Position numbers and translations under genes: made by a program. 64,000 nucleotides of DNA from Ariolimax columbianus. Taxonomy: Eukaryota > Mollusca > Gastropoda > Stylommatophora > Arionidae. Shown in pieces: positions 11,721 to 23,625 of this stretch. The stretch is from positions 97,378,172 through 97,442,171 of the forward strand of contig JAVGWX010000005.1 of the NCBI GenBank assembly GCA_036924085.1. The letters are read 5' to 3'. Numbering within the stretch: the first letter of the stretch is position 1; each line of letters begins with the position of its first letter. The notes under the pieces were generated by a model. The model did not search any database, was not told where the DNA came from, and was given only the letters and a program-made list of their open reading frames with translations.

Positions 11721-12340
11721 AATGTCGCAGCAGTAGAACGTGACGACCTCTGACTGCCACCAACCCCCCACTACCTAAATCGGAACGCCAGAGTGGTCAA
11801 TTCCTAACCGCCACCTGTACCAGACACATTCTTCCCTTAACCCCTCGTTTCTTTTGTCGACTTAGTGTCGAGATGGTGATTAACCTTGACACACATTCAG
11901 GTAACCTTTGTTCCCAGTGTCGTCGGCCCCATTACTCCTGCGCTTAACGCCTATGCTCCAGCTGGAACTGTTACAGAAGTATGTTCAACCAATGGGTTAA
12001 CAAAGGACATTGAGAAGGCGGGGTAGAATTGTGTACAACCAATGAGGTACTAGAAACACCAGTTTCAAACACACTTCGTCATTTCCTGAGGGTTTTTGGG
12101 GAAACCAGTGGCGCAGATTCTTGAAAGAACAGAAGTGCAAAAGAGCCCATTAAAGCATTGCCCATGGGGTCACTTTAGCTGAGAGGATGTTGTTGTTAGT
12201 GCTTCTCATACTTGAGTTAAGAACTCTTGACGAGTTTCTTTAGTCGCGGGTTACAGTGGCTCTTCTCACATTCGAGACGTTATTTAAAAAGCTAGAAAAG
12301 CGCACTCCTGGCTGTAAGGCAATGTGATGCTACTCAGTAA
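11721..12340. other. Unassigned non-coding sequence
   Basis: No coding or repeat structure was recognised. It may include the 3' remains of the mariner copy, but no inverted terminus could be paired. Confidence 0.35.
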
Positions 12341-12344
12341 GCAC

Positions 12345-12740
12345 ACACCTTTAGGGAGCGCCGATACTAATCTCATTAGCCACACTTTCACGAAACAGCC
12401 TGTTTCCAGGGAGAACTGCTTGAAAATGAGGTGGGGTCGTGATCAGTATGTTCCATCTGACCCTGACTAACATAGGATGATCAGTATATTTTGCCTGACC
12501 CTGACTAACATAGGATTTTCAGTATATTTTGCCTGACCCTGACTAACATAGAATGATCAGTATATTTTACCTGACCCTGACTAACATAGGATGATCAGTA
12601 TATTTTCCCTGACCCTGACTAACATCACCTGATCGGTACGTTTTGCCTGACCCTGACTAACACAGTCTGATCAGTATGTTTTGCCTGATTAATTAACACA
12701 GCCTGATCAGTATATTGTTTCACCTGACCCTATGTTTCAC
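12345..12740 (-). repeat. Family X copy with 38-bp minisatellite
   Basis: The arm at about 12345-12445 (cattagccacactttcacg, cctgtttccaggga) is followed by about seven 38-bp units built on gatcagtatattttgcctga and ccctgactaacatag. The same arm-plus-minisatellite arrangement recurs at 45750-45990 in this orientation, and at 20525-20850, 22685-23200 and 61290-61620 inverted. That makes it one dispersed family rather than independent arrays. Confidence 0.75.
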
Positions 12741-13424
12741 ACGGACAATAATATCGGAGGTCCAATTGTTCATGTTATGCACCTAAATGAACCATTGAAA
12801 GTTGAACTATGAAAAATGAATCTGTTAGTCGCTGTCCGGACAGACATTCTTAGGGTCATGCAGTCCCTTTCCAATAATGGCCTACATGAAGGTCAAATAG
12901 AGTCCGTCCATCCATTATGCTAACACAACATGCAAAACATGTCTGTTTGTACACTCGATTGCAAGTATGTAAAAGACCTTTACACCTCAAATGTAGAAAA
13001 AGAGCTACTAATGAAACAGACTTTTAATTCAAGTGATACATAAGTAGCAACGAAAGCACGTGTTGATAGCGGACACAGAGACCTCAACACGTCAAGGGTA
13101 TATGGGGATTATCCGTCCTGGTCATGCTGGGGTTAACGTAATGAAATATCGTTCATTGTGGCTGTTTAAAAGGCCAAGTATAGGCCAGTAGATATGGATA
13201 TGCAGGGGAAATCATTAAATGGTGTTAAAAAACGGCATTGCCATCGATGAACATACTAATCTACGCGTTGCATGAGTACAAAATCAAACAAATGTAGAGT
13301 AGATTTGCCCGTTCTTGTGGATTGATCAGGAGTGTGTCTAGCCATAGAGCTACAGGACCATCGCGATCCGTAATAATTGCCATTTCAGGGTATCAATAGT
13401 AAGTGCACTGATCTAGATTCTGTA
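12741..13424. other. Unassigned non-coding sequence
   Basis: Nothing recognisable: no open frame above 60 codons with protein-like composition and no repeated unit. Confidence 0.4.
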
Positions 13425-14082
13425 TAACATAGAACAACTCTGGTCTGTATAACATAGAACAACTCTGGTCTGTATAACATAGAACAACTCTGGTCTGTAT
13501 AACATAGAACAACTCTGGTCTGTATAACATAGAACAACTCTGGTCTGTATAACATAGTACAACTCTGGTCTGTATAACATAGTACAACTCTGGTCTGTAT
13601 AACATAGAACAACTCTGGTCTGTATAACATAGTACAACTCTGGTCTGTATAACATAGAACAACTCTGGTCTGTATAACATAGAACAACTCTGGTCTGTAT
13701 AACATAGTACAACTCTGGTCTGTATAACATAGTACAACTCTGGTCTGTATAACATAGAACAACTCTGGTCTGTATAACATAGTACAACTCTGGTCTGTAT
13801 AACATAGTACAACTCTGGTCTGTATAACATAGTACAACTCTGGTCTGTATAACATAGTACAACTCTGGTCTGTATAACATAGTACAACTCTGGTCTGTAT
13901 AACATAGTACAACTCTGGTCTGTATAACATAGTACAACTCTGGTCTGTATAACATAGTACAACTCTGGTCTGTATAACATAGTACAACTCTGGTCTGTAT
14001 AACATAGTACAACTCTGGTCTGTATAACATAGTACAACTCTGGTCTGTATAACATAGTACAACTCTGGTCTGTATAACTTTG
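13425..14082. repeat. 25-bp minisatellite, about 26 units
   Basis: The unit is aacatagtacaactctggtc plus tgtat. The single main polymorphism is agaac versus agtac. The left third is dominated by agaac, the middle is mixed, and the rightmost 14 or so units are all agtac. Since 25 is 3n+1, three minus-strand frames stay open for 205-225 codons. These are not genes. Confidence 0.96.
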
Positions 14083-14309
14083 TTAGTGATGTGTCTGGTT
14101 TGTCGTTAATGTATTTCTTTTTACTGGCCCATTGCTCGTCTGCATTATGTTAGCTAGTACATGGTGGCCAAGACTGGTGTCAGTGTCAGGAACGAAATAA
14201 TAGCCATGGCTCCGCCTCAAGTTAATATCAGGTGAAACCAAATGACCTAACGTCCACTTCTAATTATGGGAAGCTGAAACTTATTGACATAGATCCACCT
14301 CACTTTATG

Positions 14310-15755
14310 GTCATGTGAGACATTCTGAAAAAAGATCCAGTCTCACGTTTGGGTCAGGTGAAACATTCCAGCAGGGACCCTACCTCACGTTTGGGTCAGG
14401 TGAAACATTCCAGCAAGGACCCTACCTCACGTTTGGGTCAGGTGAAACATTCCAGCAAGGACCCTACCTCACGTTTGGGTCAGGTGAAACATTCCAGCAG
14501 GGACCCTACCTCACGTTTGGGTCAGGTGAAACATTCCAGCAGGGACCCTACCTCACGTTTGGGTCAGGTGAAACATTCCAGCAAGGACCCTACCTCACGT
14601 TTGGGTCAGGTGAAACATTCCAGCAAGGACCCTACCTCACGTTTGGGTCAGGTGAAACATTCCAGCAAGGACCCTACCTCACGTTTGGGTCAGGTGAAAC
14701 ATTCCAGCAAGGACCCTACCTCACGTTTGGGTCAGGTGAAACATTCCAGCAAGGACCCTACCTCACGTTTGGGTCAGGTGAAACATTCCAGCAGGGACCC
14801 TACCTCACGTTTGGGTCATGTGAAACATTCCAGCAAGGACCCTACCTCACGTTTGGGTCAGGTGAAACATTCCAGCAAGGACCCTACCTCACGTTTGGGT
14901 CAGGTGAAACATTCCAGCAAGGACCCTACCTCACGTTTGGGTCAGGTGAAACATTCCAGCAAGGACCCTACCTCACGTTTGGGTCAGGTGAAACATTCCA
15001 GCAAGGACCCTACCTCACGTTTGGGTCAGGTGAAACATTCCAGCAAGGACCCTACCTCACGTTTGGGTCAGGTGAAACATTCCAGCAGGGACCCTACCTC
15101 ATGTTTGGGTCAGGTGAAACATTCCAGCAAGGACCCTACCTCACGTTTGGGTCAGGTGAAACATTCCAGCAAGGACCCTACCTCACGTTTGGGTCAGGTG
15201 AAACATTCCAGCAGGGACCCTACCTCATGTTTGGGTCAGGTGAAACATTCCAGCAAGGACCCTACCTCACGTTTGGGTCAGGTGAAACATTCCAGCAAGG
15301 ACCCTACCTCACGTTTGGGTCAGGTGAAACATTCCAGCAAGGACCCTACCTCACGTTTGGGTCAGGTGAAACATTCCAGCAAGGACCCTACCTCACGTTT
15401 GGGTCAGGTGAAACATTCCAGCAAGGACCCTACCTCACGTTTGGGTCAGGTGAAACATTCCAGCAGGGACCCTACCTCATGTTTGGGTCAGGTGAAACAT
15501 TCCAGCAAGGACCCTACCTCACGTTTGGGTCAGGTGAAACATTCCAGCAAGGACCCTACCTCACGTTTGGGTCAGGTGAAACATTCCAGCAGGGACCCTA
15601 CCTCATGTTTGGGTCAGGTGAAACATTCCAGCAAGGACCCTACCTCACGTTTGGGTCAGGTGAAACATTCCAATAAGGACCCCACCTCAAGTTTGGGTCA
15701 GGTGAAACATTCCAACAAGGACCCCACCTCACGTTTGGGTCAGGTAAAACATACA
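14310..15755. repeat. 42-bp minisatellite, about 33 units
   Basis: The unit is acgtttgggtcaggtgaaac plus attccagcaaggaccctacctc. Units are nearly identical, differing mainly at caagga/caggga and cacg/catg. The last three units have extra changes. Forty-two is a multiple of three, so two forward frames stay open for more than 450 codons with a 14-residue period (GSGETFQQGPYLTF in one frame). The homogeneity of the DNA, including silent positions, and the absence of flanking coding sequence argue for a satellite rather than a repetitive protein. Confidence 0.95.
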
Positions 15756-15857
15756 GACCAAGGTATAAATATGATTTCCGTAATGATGAACCTTCTGAGA
15801 AACCTGTCATTGCATTAAAGTCAGGAGAAGCCAAATACACCTTCACCTTCTGTGGCA

Positions 15858-16200
15858 TGCTCTCCCCCCCCCCCCCCCCCCCCACCTCTTTTTTTTCCTT
15901 TCCTGAATGTGAGCCGCTAACAGAGAGGCCTCGTGAAAGCTGAAGATCTTCGCACAAGTAGCTCCGGAAACAATATCTATCGATGTGTACTCTTAGAGAT
16001 TGATTGGTATATTAGTCTGTAAACTGTCGTTGTGTGTATCTGTATGTGTGCGTGTGTGTGCATGTGTGTGTGCGTGTGTGTGTATGTGTGCGTGTGTGAG
16101 TGTGTGAGTGTGTGAGTGTGTGTATGTATGCATGTCTGACTGTCTGTATGTGTGAGTGTATTTGCGGAACTGTTTGAGTGTATGTGTGTGTATATTGATA
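15858..16200. repeat. Poly-C tract and TG microsatellite
   Basis: A C-run of about 20 bases starts near 15866 and is followed by a T-run. From about 16033 to 16195 there is a (TG)n-rich tract with GTGTGTG and GTGAGTG variants. Confidence 0.9.
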
Positions 16201-18165
16201 CACTTTGTCATCGACTGCCGGGGGTTACTCTCTGTCTCAAGGTAATACAAGTTAATGCGTGTCATTGACACTCAAGCCTAGCAAGCCAGACGAGACTAAA
16301 CGCTCACTTATTTTTCTAGCCGCTCATACTGCTAAGCGCCGTGGGGAGTTCAAGCCACCTTTCTTTGACCAAGGTATTGGAACGGTTATTGTAGGTTCAA
16401 GTTGAAGGACTTCAGATATGTCATCGATCTATCTGATTTACAGCCAGACCTTCATGCCGTAGTCGTTTAATCATATTGTAGTCTCATGAGACAACCGAAT
16501 AATAATGTTTTATGTCTTGAAATTCAGCACAAGTCGTAATTCCCAACACATTTATAATATCCTTGTTTCTCTATTCTTCTAGCTTGACGCAATTGTAGCT
16601 TCTTGCCAATCGTCTAATGTACTTCTCTCTTTCCATATTTTGTGTGTAAATACTCTCTTCTCTCTTTCCACATTTTGTGTGTAAATACTCTCTTCTCTCT
16701 TTCTCCATCGCTCTTGAAATTTCAATAATGTGTTCCCACAATATCTCTTCTGGTGATACCAGTTACTCGTCCTCTGCGTAAACATTTCATTCCACACGTT
16801 GTAATTTTCCTCTCCTGCGCTTTGGATATATACCAAGTTTGACATTGGTAGCACCGAGTTGGTAAAAGTGTATTGTATATCTGTTGGTGGTTTATTGTCA
16901 AGCTGATATTTGAGTGCTTAAGCACGGGCGACAGTTAATTATTAATAGCATAGACTTTAATGATAAATAGTTTCATTTTTTATATCACGCCTTTATCATC
17001 TGAAACAATACTACCAGACCAGATGCACACGTGACTTATTTCTGACTTTCTGGCTTATTTCTGACTTATTTCTATGGTTGGCTTTTTTCCTTTTCTAATT
17101 ATTGAGTCAAGATATCAGGCTTCACTTGATCCATTTTTGTTTTGGATTATTACCGATTGTTCCTTGGTTCTTGTTGCGTAGAAAAATTCTTGGAAGATCT
17201 CTTTGCACTGCTCTTGTTTTACGTACTCGTTAAATATAGTGTATCCTTTTTTCTATCGTTAATGATTTTAGTATAATTGAAGCTCTCATCTCTTAACCTC
17301 ATTGGTCTAATACTTCTATAGAAAATCTCTCGGGCTACTTTTTTCTGTGGATGCTATTCGCTCTTCATATTGTTTTTCGTTGTTCCTCATTAGGATGTTG
17401 ATTACTCGTTTTGTATTTCGTCTTGCTGTTTGGCAGGTAATATAATCTTCTTGCCTCTTGAACGTTAGCCATGTCTTTGATTTTCATTTAAGCCTGTATA
17501 GATTCTTTCACTTCAGCATTTCACAATTTCTTTTCTACCTTTGCTATTTCTTAAATTTTGTTTACGTCAGTTCTAATTGACAATATTCGTCGTGGCTCTA
17601 TTAAAGATGGTCTATAAACTCTTAATGTTTCCAGTTTCTCTAATTAGTGTCTCGAAAAAGGTTGTCATATATTGACATATTTCATTTATATTAGCTTCCA
17701 CTTCTATTTATTTTTCTAATAGATTTCTGACGTTTATTGACCTTTCACTTTTCTGATCTTTTCTCTGCGATGTTTGCGTAATTTCTACTTCCAGCGATCA
17801 GTATATTTATAAAGATCTCGGGAATTACTTTGCAATCTGTTATATTTATTCTTTGTCTTATTAATTTTCAATCAATTTGTGATGGAACTTCCAGGTTCTT
17901 CTTCTACCAAGCTTTGATGTGACGTTTTGTGGTGGAAGATTGCTTTTTTATTATTAGACTATTCAGAGTACGTCAATGTATAATCTCTTCTTCTTTGCTG
18001 TTTCGCTTTATGGAGGTGTCAATGAATATTCCTAAGCAGTGTTCTTGCGATGATATTAATCCTCTGCTTTTCCATTAATTTCGTCCACTAAGATCATGTC
18101 GTCCTTCTCACTCACTCAATTTATAATTCATGAAAGACACTGAAATAACTCTCCTTTTTCTTTCA
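16201..18165. other. AT-rich unassigned stretch
   Basis: About 2 kb of AT-rich sequence with no intact gene. A 91-codon minus-strand frame at 16579-16854 is charged and aromatic, and its end (IWKERSTLDDWQEATIAS) faintly resembles the pre-catalytic region of LINE reverse transcriptases. A local 36-bp duplication lies at 16630-16700. I cannot support a firm call; a very old LINE on the minus strand is possible. Confidence 0.3.
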
Positions 18166-18167
18166 TC

Positions 18168-18785
18168 ATTTTTGTTGTCATTGCACGGAGTGTAGACATG
18201 AATTATTATTGTCATTGCAAGGAGTGTAGACATGGATTATTGTTGTCATTGCACGGAGTGTAGACATGGATTATTGTTGTCATTGCAAGGAGTGTAGACA
18301 TGGATTATTGTTGTCATTGCAAGGAGTGTAGACATGGATTATTGTTGTCATTGCACGGAGTGTAGACATGGATTATTGTTGTCATTGCAAGGAGTGTAGA
18401 CATGGATTATTGTTGTCATTGCAAGGAGTGTAGACATGGATTATTGTTGTCATTGCAAGGAGTGTAGACATGGATTATTGTTGTCATTGCAAGGAGTGTA
18501 GACATGGATTATTATTGTCATTGCACGGAGTGTAGACATGGATTATTGTTGTCATTGCAAGGAGTGTAGACATGGATTATTATTGTCATTGCACGGAGTG
18601 TAGACATGGATTATTGTTGTCATTGCAAGGAGTGTAGACATGGATTATTATTGTCATTGCACGGAGTGTAGACATCGATTATTATTGTCATTGCAAGGCG
18701 TGTAGACATGGATTATTATTGTCATTGCACGGAGTGTAGACGTGAATTATTGTTGTCATTGCAAGGCGTGTAGAGATAAATTAAT
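18168..18785. repeat. 34-bp minisatellite, about 18 units
   Basis: The unit is ttgtcattgcaaggagtgta plus gacatggattattg. Two diallelic sites (caagg/cacgg and attgt/attat) make different unit types that alternate, especially caagg/cacgg alternation in the right third. That suggests a two-unit higher-order amplification. Confidence 0.94.
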
Positions 18786-19024
18786 GTGGCAGTTTTCCCA
18801 ACCTTTCGACTGTTTGTAGACGAATTAGTCTTTCACTAATGCCTCCACATATATTTCTGTACTGAATTTCTCTAGATGTACAATAAAACCTACTATATGT
18901 TTAGCTTCAATAGTTTGTGTGGATACCACTTCACACCAATTTTTAGTTTTGATGAGTCTCCATAATGATTTGCTCTTTTTTGTCATGTATCTGCTATCTC
19001 TATAATTCCTGTCTCAGTGTTATT

Positions 19025-19312
19025 TTCCATGCATTCTATAAACTCTACATTTCCACTTTTCCACACATTCTATAAACTCCACACTTCCACTTTTCCACAC
19101 ATTCTATAAATTCTACATTTCCACTTTTCCACACATTCTATAAACTCTATACACCCACTTTTCCACACATTCTATAAACTCTACATTTCCACTTTTCCAC
19201 ACATTCTATAAACTCCACACTTCCACTTTTCCACACATTCTATAAACTCTACACTTCCACTTCTTCACACATTCTATAAACTCTACACATCCACTTTTTC
19301 ATACATTTGGTG
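19025..19312. repeat. 36-bp minisatellite, about 8 units
   Basis: The unit is cattctataaactctacatt plus tccacttttccacaca. Variation is mostly in the actctacatttcc segment. Confidence 0.9.
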
Positions 19313-19499
19313 CATGGTCTAGGTTTACTGTGGAGTAGTTACCATCTGAAGCGTTGCAACATGTATCTACCATAGGACACGAATACATACAGTAAATAAC
19401 ACGGTAAACACTCTCTAACAATGAAGCATATTTAATGACTAAAATTAAAAGAATGCTCTGCCTTTTGCTGCTTGAACATTGTCCTTTCTGTTCACAGTC

Positions 19500-19960
19500 A
19501 ACTCATTGCTCTTGTTTATCTTAGGTGTGGTGAGCATTGACCCAGGATTCATCCACAAATACAGTATCAAAGCCTTACCTACACCGTTCACGATTCTGTC
19601 TCAGGTATTTGCTTCGAGCAGCAATAAAATTTGGCTTTTCACATATAATATTTTTGCCACCTAAAGTTTTCCTCAATATAAAGCAGGCGGCTCTTACACT
19701 TTTCCAAAGAGAAATTTTGGAAACTTCAATACTGCAGTCGGATTGCAATGTTAATTTTAGTTTCCGGAGAGTAACAAGATGAATTTTCTTCAGCAGTTTA
19801 AGTATCTCCCGTTTTACGACATCTCTGTCGAAATCGTCAAATTTCCTTTTCCTACTTTGCTTGATAGGAGTGTACTCCGAGCCCTGTCCAAACCATCGGT
19901 AAAAAGATGATCTATCCAGACTAAGCGCCAATTGCGTTCGTTTCTCTTGGTCATGAATAT
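19500..19960 (-). pseudogene. Tc1/mariner-superfamily (DDE) transposase fragment
   Basis: The minus-strand frame ending at 19575 carries RTQLALSLDRSSFYRWFG, a helix-turn-helix-like DNA-binding start. A basic RKRKFDDFDRDVVKREI stretch and the conserved-looking LRKTLGGKNIICEKPNFIAA region follow. After a stop, the next codons read TVFVDESWVNAHHT at about 19510-19555, the first catalytic Asp block of this superfamily. Sequence beyond that is not recognisable, so the C-terminal half with the other catalytic residues is missing. A related, more complete fragment lies at 23626-24800. The upstream part of the open frame (19960-20216) does not look like transposase and I leave it out. Confidence 0.75.
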
Positions 19961-20524
19961 CGCAATATAAATGACCCTTCCTAGATTCCCTGGGGAAGAA
20001 CTGGTATAGTAAAACACAAACATTCTGCATTGTTATAAATATACACTTCAAACTCATTTTGAAATTGAAATGAATGGAACATTTGAAAAGCAACAACATG
20101 TCACAATAACATCCCCACAAACTATAATATCGCGATACACCTATAACTGAACGACAGTTTCGCATGAATGACCTGGGTTGTTTTCCCGCATTTGACAAAA
20201 TATCTAATTGCGGCACGGTATAATCAGGAAATTGTTTTTACTGAGCCTATTTGAAGGTAAAAATATTCATTTTTTTAAACATCACGACTGTGTACCTTTA
20301 ATATGTTAAAATTATGTCCAATTCACTTAGGTTGCGTCTAATATATCCTAATGAATACATTTTTTCAAAATGCATAACATTTCTTAGAAAAAAAATATTT
20401 CCAAAACGTTATGAATATTCAAAGTCAGTATGCGAAAAATCATTGAATCTGACATGCAGTTTAGAAGAAAATTACTTCATACGTTGTTTATAGATTAACA
20501 TGGGACGATGAGGTTTACGTCCGG

Positions 20525-20850
20525 TCAGGCAAAACACACTGATCAGACAATGTTAGCCAAGGTCAGGAGAAATACATTGGCCAAAACTCTCAGCTGACCT
20601 CCGTGTTGGCTGTCCTGGAAACGGCTGTTGTCGAGGATAAGAGTCTTGCTAACAAGGTGAGGTTTGATGTGATCCCCGTAGTAGTGAGTGACATGTAGAT
20701 GAAGAAAGAATTGCACAACCGTCTGGAGGACCCCGGTCCACTTCATCAGCACGGGATGTTAGGAAACCTACTACAATCCACAAGTTCCGTCCATTTCAGG
20801 GCGCACAAAAGGGCTACCAACCCATTGTTGGCATTAGCAACCAACCAACC
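20525..20850 (+). repeat. Family X copy, short minisatellite
   Basis: One to two degenerate minisatellite units (gtcaggcaaaacacactgat and tgttagccaaggtcaggag) are followed by the arm: aactctcagctgacctccg, tcctggaaacggctg, gtgatccccgtagtagtgag, ctggaggaccccggtcca and gggcgcacaaaagggctacc. The arm matches 61330-61600 closely in order and spacing. Confidence 0.75.
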
Positions 20851-21711
20851 ATAAATTCAAGGATCTGGATACGGCGGCCAATGTTGAGTTTCTTCAGCAT
20901 TTGACAAGGACCGACAAAATCCCGACGCCAGGTCGGTCCTAGAAATGTTACAATTGTGCCTAACTGTTTAGGTTAATAACTCGCACACCCACCCCCCCCC
21001 CCTTTCTCAACTACGTAACAACCGAACACCCACCCCCCCCCCTTTCCCAACTACGTAACAACCACCCATTCCCCCACCCACCTTCCCACTCCCAACCACT
21101 CTTAATGGCTAATCTTAGATCCGTAACAATTTTTTCTCCCCCTCCTTACCCATACTTCACTTTGTTAATGCTGTTCTTCCAAAGACGGTGTGCGCTGTGC
21201 TGCGTTTTGTGCCTTATTATCTACTGCATTCGACATCAGCACGAATTTTCTAATGGGGTTTACTTACCATAGACACTGTGCTGTGGTTAGGCACGGTTGT
21301 GCTCAGAATCGTGTCCCTAATCGTTTCGCCACGACCTTCTTCGTGTTTGACTAATCTGGGTTTGGTTTTCCTTCTGTTTCTTCATATCGCTCCCTACGAA
21401 GCATACGGCCACCACTGCAGATGCCTCTTCACATGAAGCCTGCTCCCGTGATATGTGTCTGCTTAAGCAATTAATGTTAATAGTAGTAGTTTATTTTACA
21501 TGATGGTGTTGCTAACCTCCAACCAAAACCTTTTTTCACTTTTTGGAGGGGGGGGGGGGCGGAGTGGAGTAACCATCTTTCTCTTGAATCGGGTGAACAG
21601 GTTTGGTTAGAAGTCTGATTCTTGTTATTTTTTATAAATAGATAAATGAGAGCGAAAAATAGAAAGATGGTGTGCATTTAAAGAAATAATGAAGACAGAC
21701 AGAAAGAGAGA

Positions 21712-21747
<36 letters not shown>

Positions 21748-22440
21748 AAGTGAGGGAAAGAGTACGGGAGTGAGGAACAGATGGAGCGGGATAGTTAAGT
21801 GTTACTTAGAGAAAAGTAATAGCGAGAGGTTATGAAAGAGACAATTGTGAAGGAGAGAGGTAGGACAATTATTAAAAGGAAAAGATAGAGAAGGATAGTG
21901 GGATATAAAGCAAATACAGACAGAGTGAGCGTGAGTATGTGGGAGAGATAGAGAGATATTAGAGAAAAGTAGAAAGAGAGACATTCAGAAAATGATAGTC
22001 AGACCAGGATAAGAGAGAGGTGAAAAGAGAGCAATTATAGGGATAGATAATGTGCCTGATGGAGATATGAGAGTAGTAAAAAAGAGAGTTACCTAAAGAG
22101 AATGACACATAGAAAGAAAAAGGAGCGGAGGGAAAAGAGTGAAGAAAGAGTGAGTGGCAGACATTCAGAAAATATCGATAATTTAAAATCCCGGCCAAAG
22201 ATTTAAAAAATAAACCGAAGAATTGATAAATAATTGTAGGCGCAAGAGCCTGTGAGCACACGCACACGTACACCCAGGTCAGCATGATCTTGAAGAGTAT
22301 GGAGGAAAGGACCAGACATGTTACAGCATCAGCTAAGGGGTAGAGGAGGGAGAGGGAGGGCTGAATTGTGGAACGGTTTTTGTGTATCAGATTTCAATTT
22401 CCCAAAATCTAAAACATGTCAATATTGTGTGAAATAAGGA
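20851..22440. repeat. Low-complexity region: C-tracts, G-tract and GA microsatellite
   Basis: Poly-C tracts occur near 20990-21050 within a duplicated block of about 50 bp (ctacgtaacaacc). A G-run is present at about 21546-21558, and a GA microsatellite at about 21700-21750 continues as purine-rich sequence to about 22160. No gene is recognised. Confidence 0.8.
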
Positions 22441-22515
22441 ACCGCTACTCGAACGGTTTTGAAGTCAACCTTTGATCAGGAAGGCACTGGTTCAAATCCA
22501 CAGCACATATTTCTT
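22440..22515 (+). other. Possible tRNA-derived SINE fragment
   Basis: The sequence ggcactggttcaaatccaca contains an excellent RNA polymerase III B-box (GGTTCAAATCC), and a tRNA-like upstream half (accgctactcgaacgg) is vaguely present. It does not fold as a complete tRNA by eye and lacks the core of the SINE copies at 45430, 46335 and 57010. Confidence 0.3.
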
Positions 22516-22684
22516 TATCAAAAATGAAGTAAAATGGATGCGTAGTTTCTGCAGGGGCAAACGACCATTATTCCCCATTAGTATAAATCTTCCCGCTAGC
22601 CCTCAGTAACGGGAATAAACAGATTATAGCGCGTTCAGAAATACACGTAGTTGGAATGTATGTATTCCCTCAATAATTAATTAA

Positions 22685-23200
22685 CCTATCAGACAAAACA
22701 TACTGGTCAGGTAAGGTTAGTCAGGATCAGGTAAAACATATTGATCAAGTAAGGTTAGTCAAGGATTAGTCAGGATCAGGAAAAAATATACCGATCAGGA
22801 AAGGTTATTCTGGATCAGAGAAAATATATTGATTAGGCTAGGTTAGTCAGGATCAGGAAAAATATACTGATCGGGCAATGTTAGTCAGTATCAGGTAAAA
22901 TATACTGATCAGGTAAGGTTTGCAACGATCAGGCAAAATATACTTAGTAGACAATGTTAGTCAGGATCAGGCAAAATATAATGATCAGGTAATGTTAGTC
23001 AGGATCAGGTAAAATATACTGACCAGGCAATGTTAGTCGGAGGATCATGTAAAATATACTGACCAAGACCCTATACCACTTCCACGCAGTTCTCCCCGGA
23101 AATAAACCTGTTTCGTGGCAGTCTGGCTAACCAGGTGGAGATCAAGGTGATCCCAGTAAAGCTACTCATCCTAGACATTCAACAACAACAATCAACATTA
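22685..23200 (+). repeat. Family X copy, expanded minisatellite
   Basis: About nine degenerate units on atcaggtaaaatatactgat and caggtaaggttagtcagg are followed at 23060 by the arm (aagaccctataccacttcc, ttctccccggaaataaacc, cgtggcagtctggctaacc, gtgatcccagtaaagctac). The orientation is opposite to the copy at 12345-12740. Confidence 0.8.
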
Positions 23201-23620
23201 TGGTGTGCACGTCCCTCTATCTTCGTTACGACGTTAATGTGTTATGCAGAGATATCATGTAGACTGCATGGATATATCAAAACATACGTTTTATTTGTTA
23301 TTTTCCTGAGAACAATAATTATCTTTTACACATGAAACATATTTTGCAGTTCATTCGTTAATTGGTAGTACATTAATAGTAACAAGATCTTCTTCATTTA
23401 TCGTAGGGGTATGAGTAAATGATTTGACCGTATATATGTATATCAATGTTTATAATATATCGATTATCAGTTTTAGTTGAGCGTTAATACAAATTATCTG
23501 GTTTACAATTTTTTTTTTGTGTCAGTGTTTTTTTTCCAATTAAATATTATGTATTTATTCATGTTTCGTTTGATTTAAATATACATCTACGTAGAATGCT
23601 CTCAACATATTCAGTTTCAG
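23201..23620. other. AT-rich unassigned sequence
   Basis: No gene or repeat was recognised in this AT-rich spacer. Confidence 0.4.
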
Positions 23621-23625
23621 ATGAC

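Noticed and set aside
13385..14062. Three minus-strand open frames of 205-225 codons
   Set aside because: They are frame-cycling products of the 25-bp array.
14315..15818. Two forward open frames of 453 and 489 codons
   Set aside because: They come from the 42-bp array. DNA homogeneity includes silent positions, and there is no signal peptide or unique domain. Kept only as a low-priority question in the findings.
16579..16854. 91-codon minus-strand frame as a LINE reverse transcriptase piece
   Set aside because: Only a faint resemblance in one 18-residue stretch, and no RT motif in order around it. Mentioned as a possibility but not annotated.
22440..22515. True tRNA gene
   Set aside because: A good B-box is present, but no cloverleaf with acceptor stem and anticodon arm could be formed by eye.
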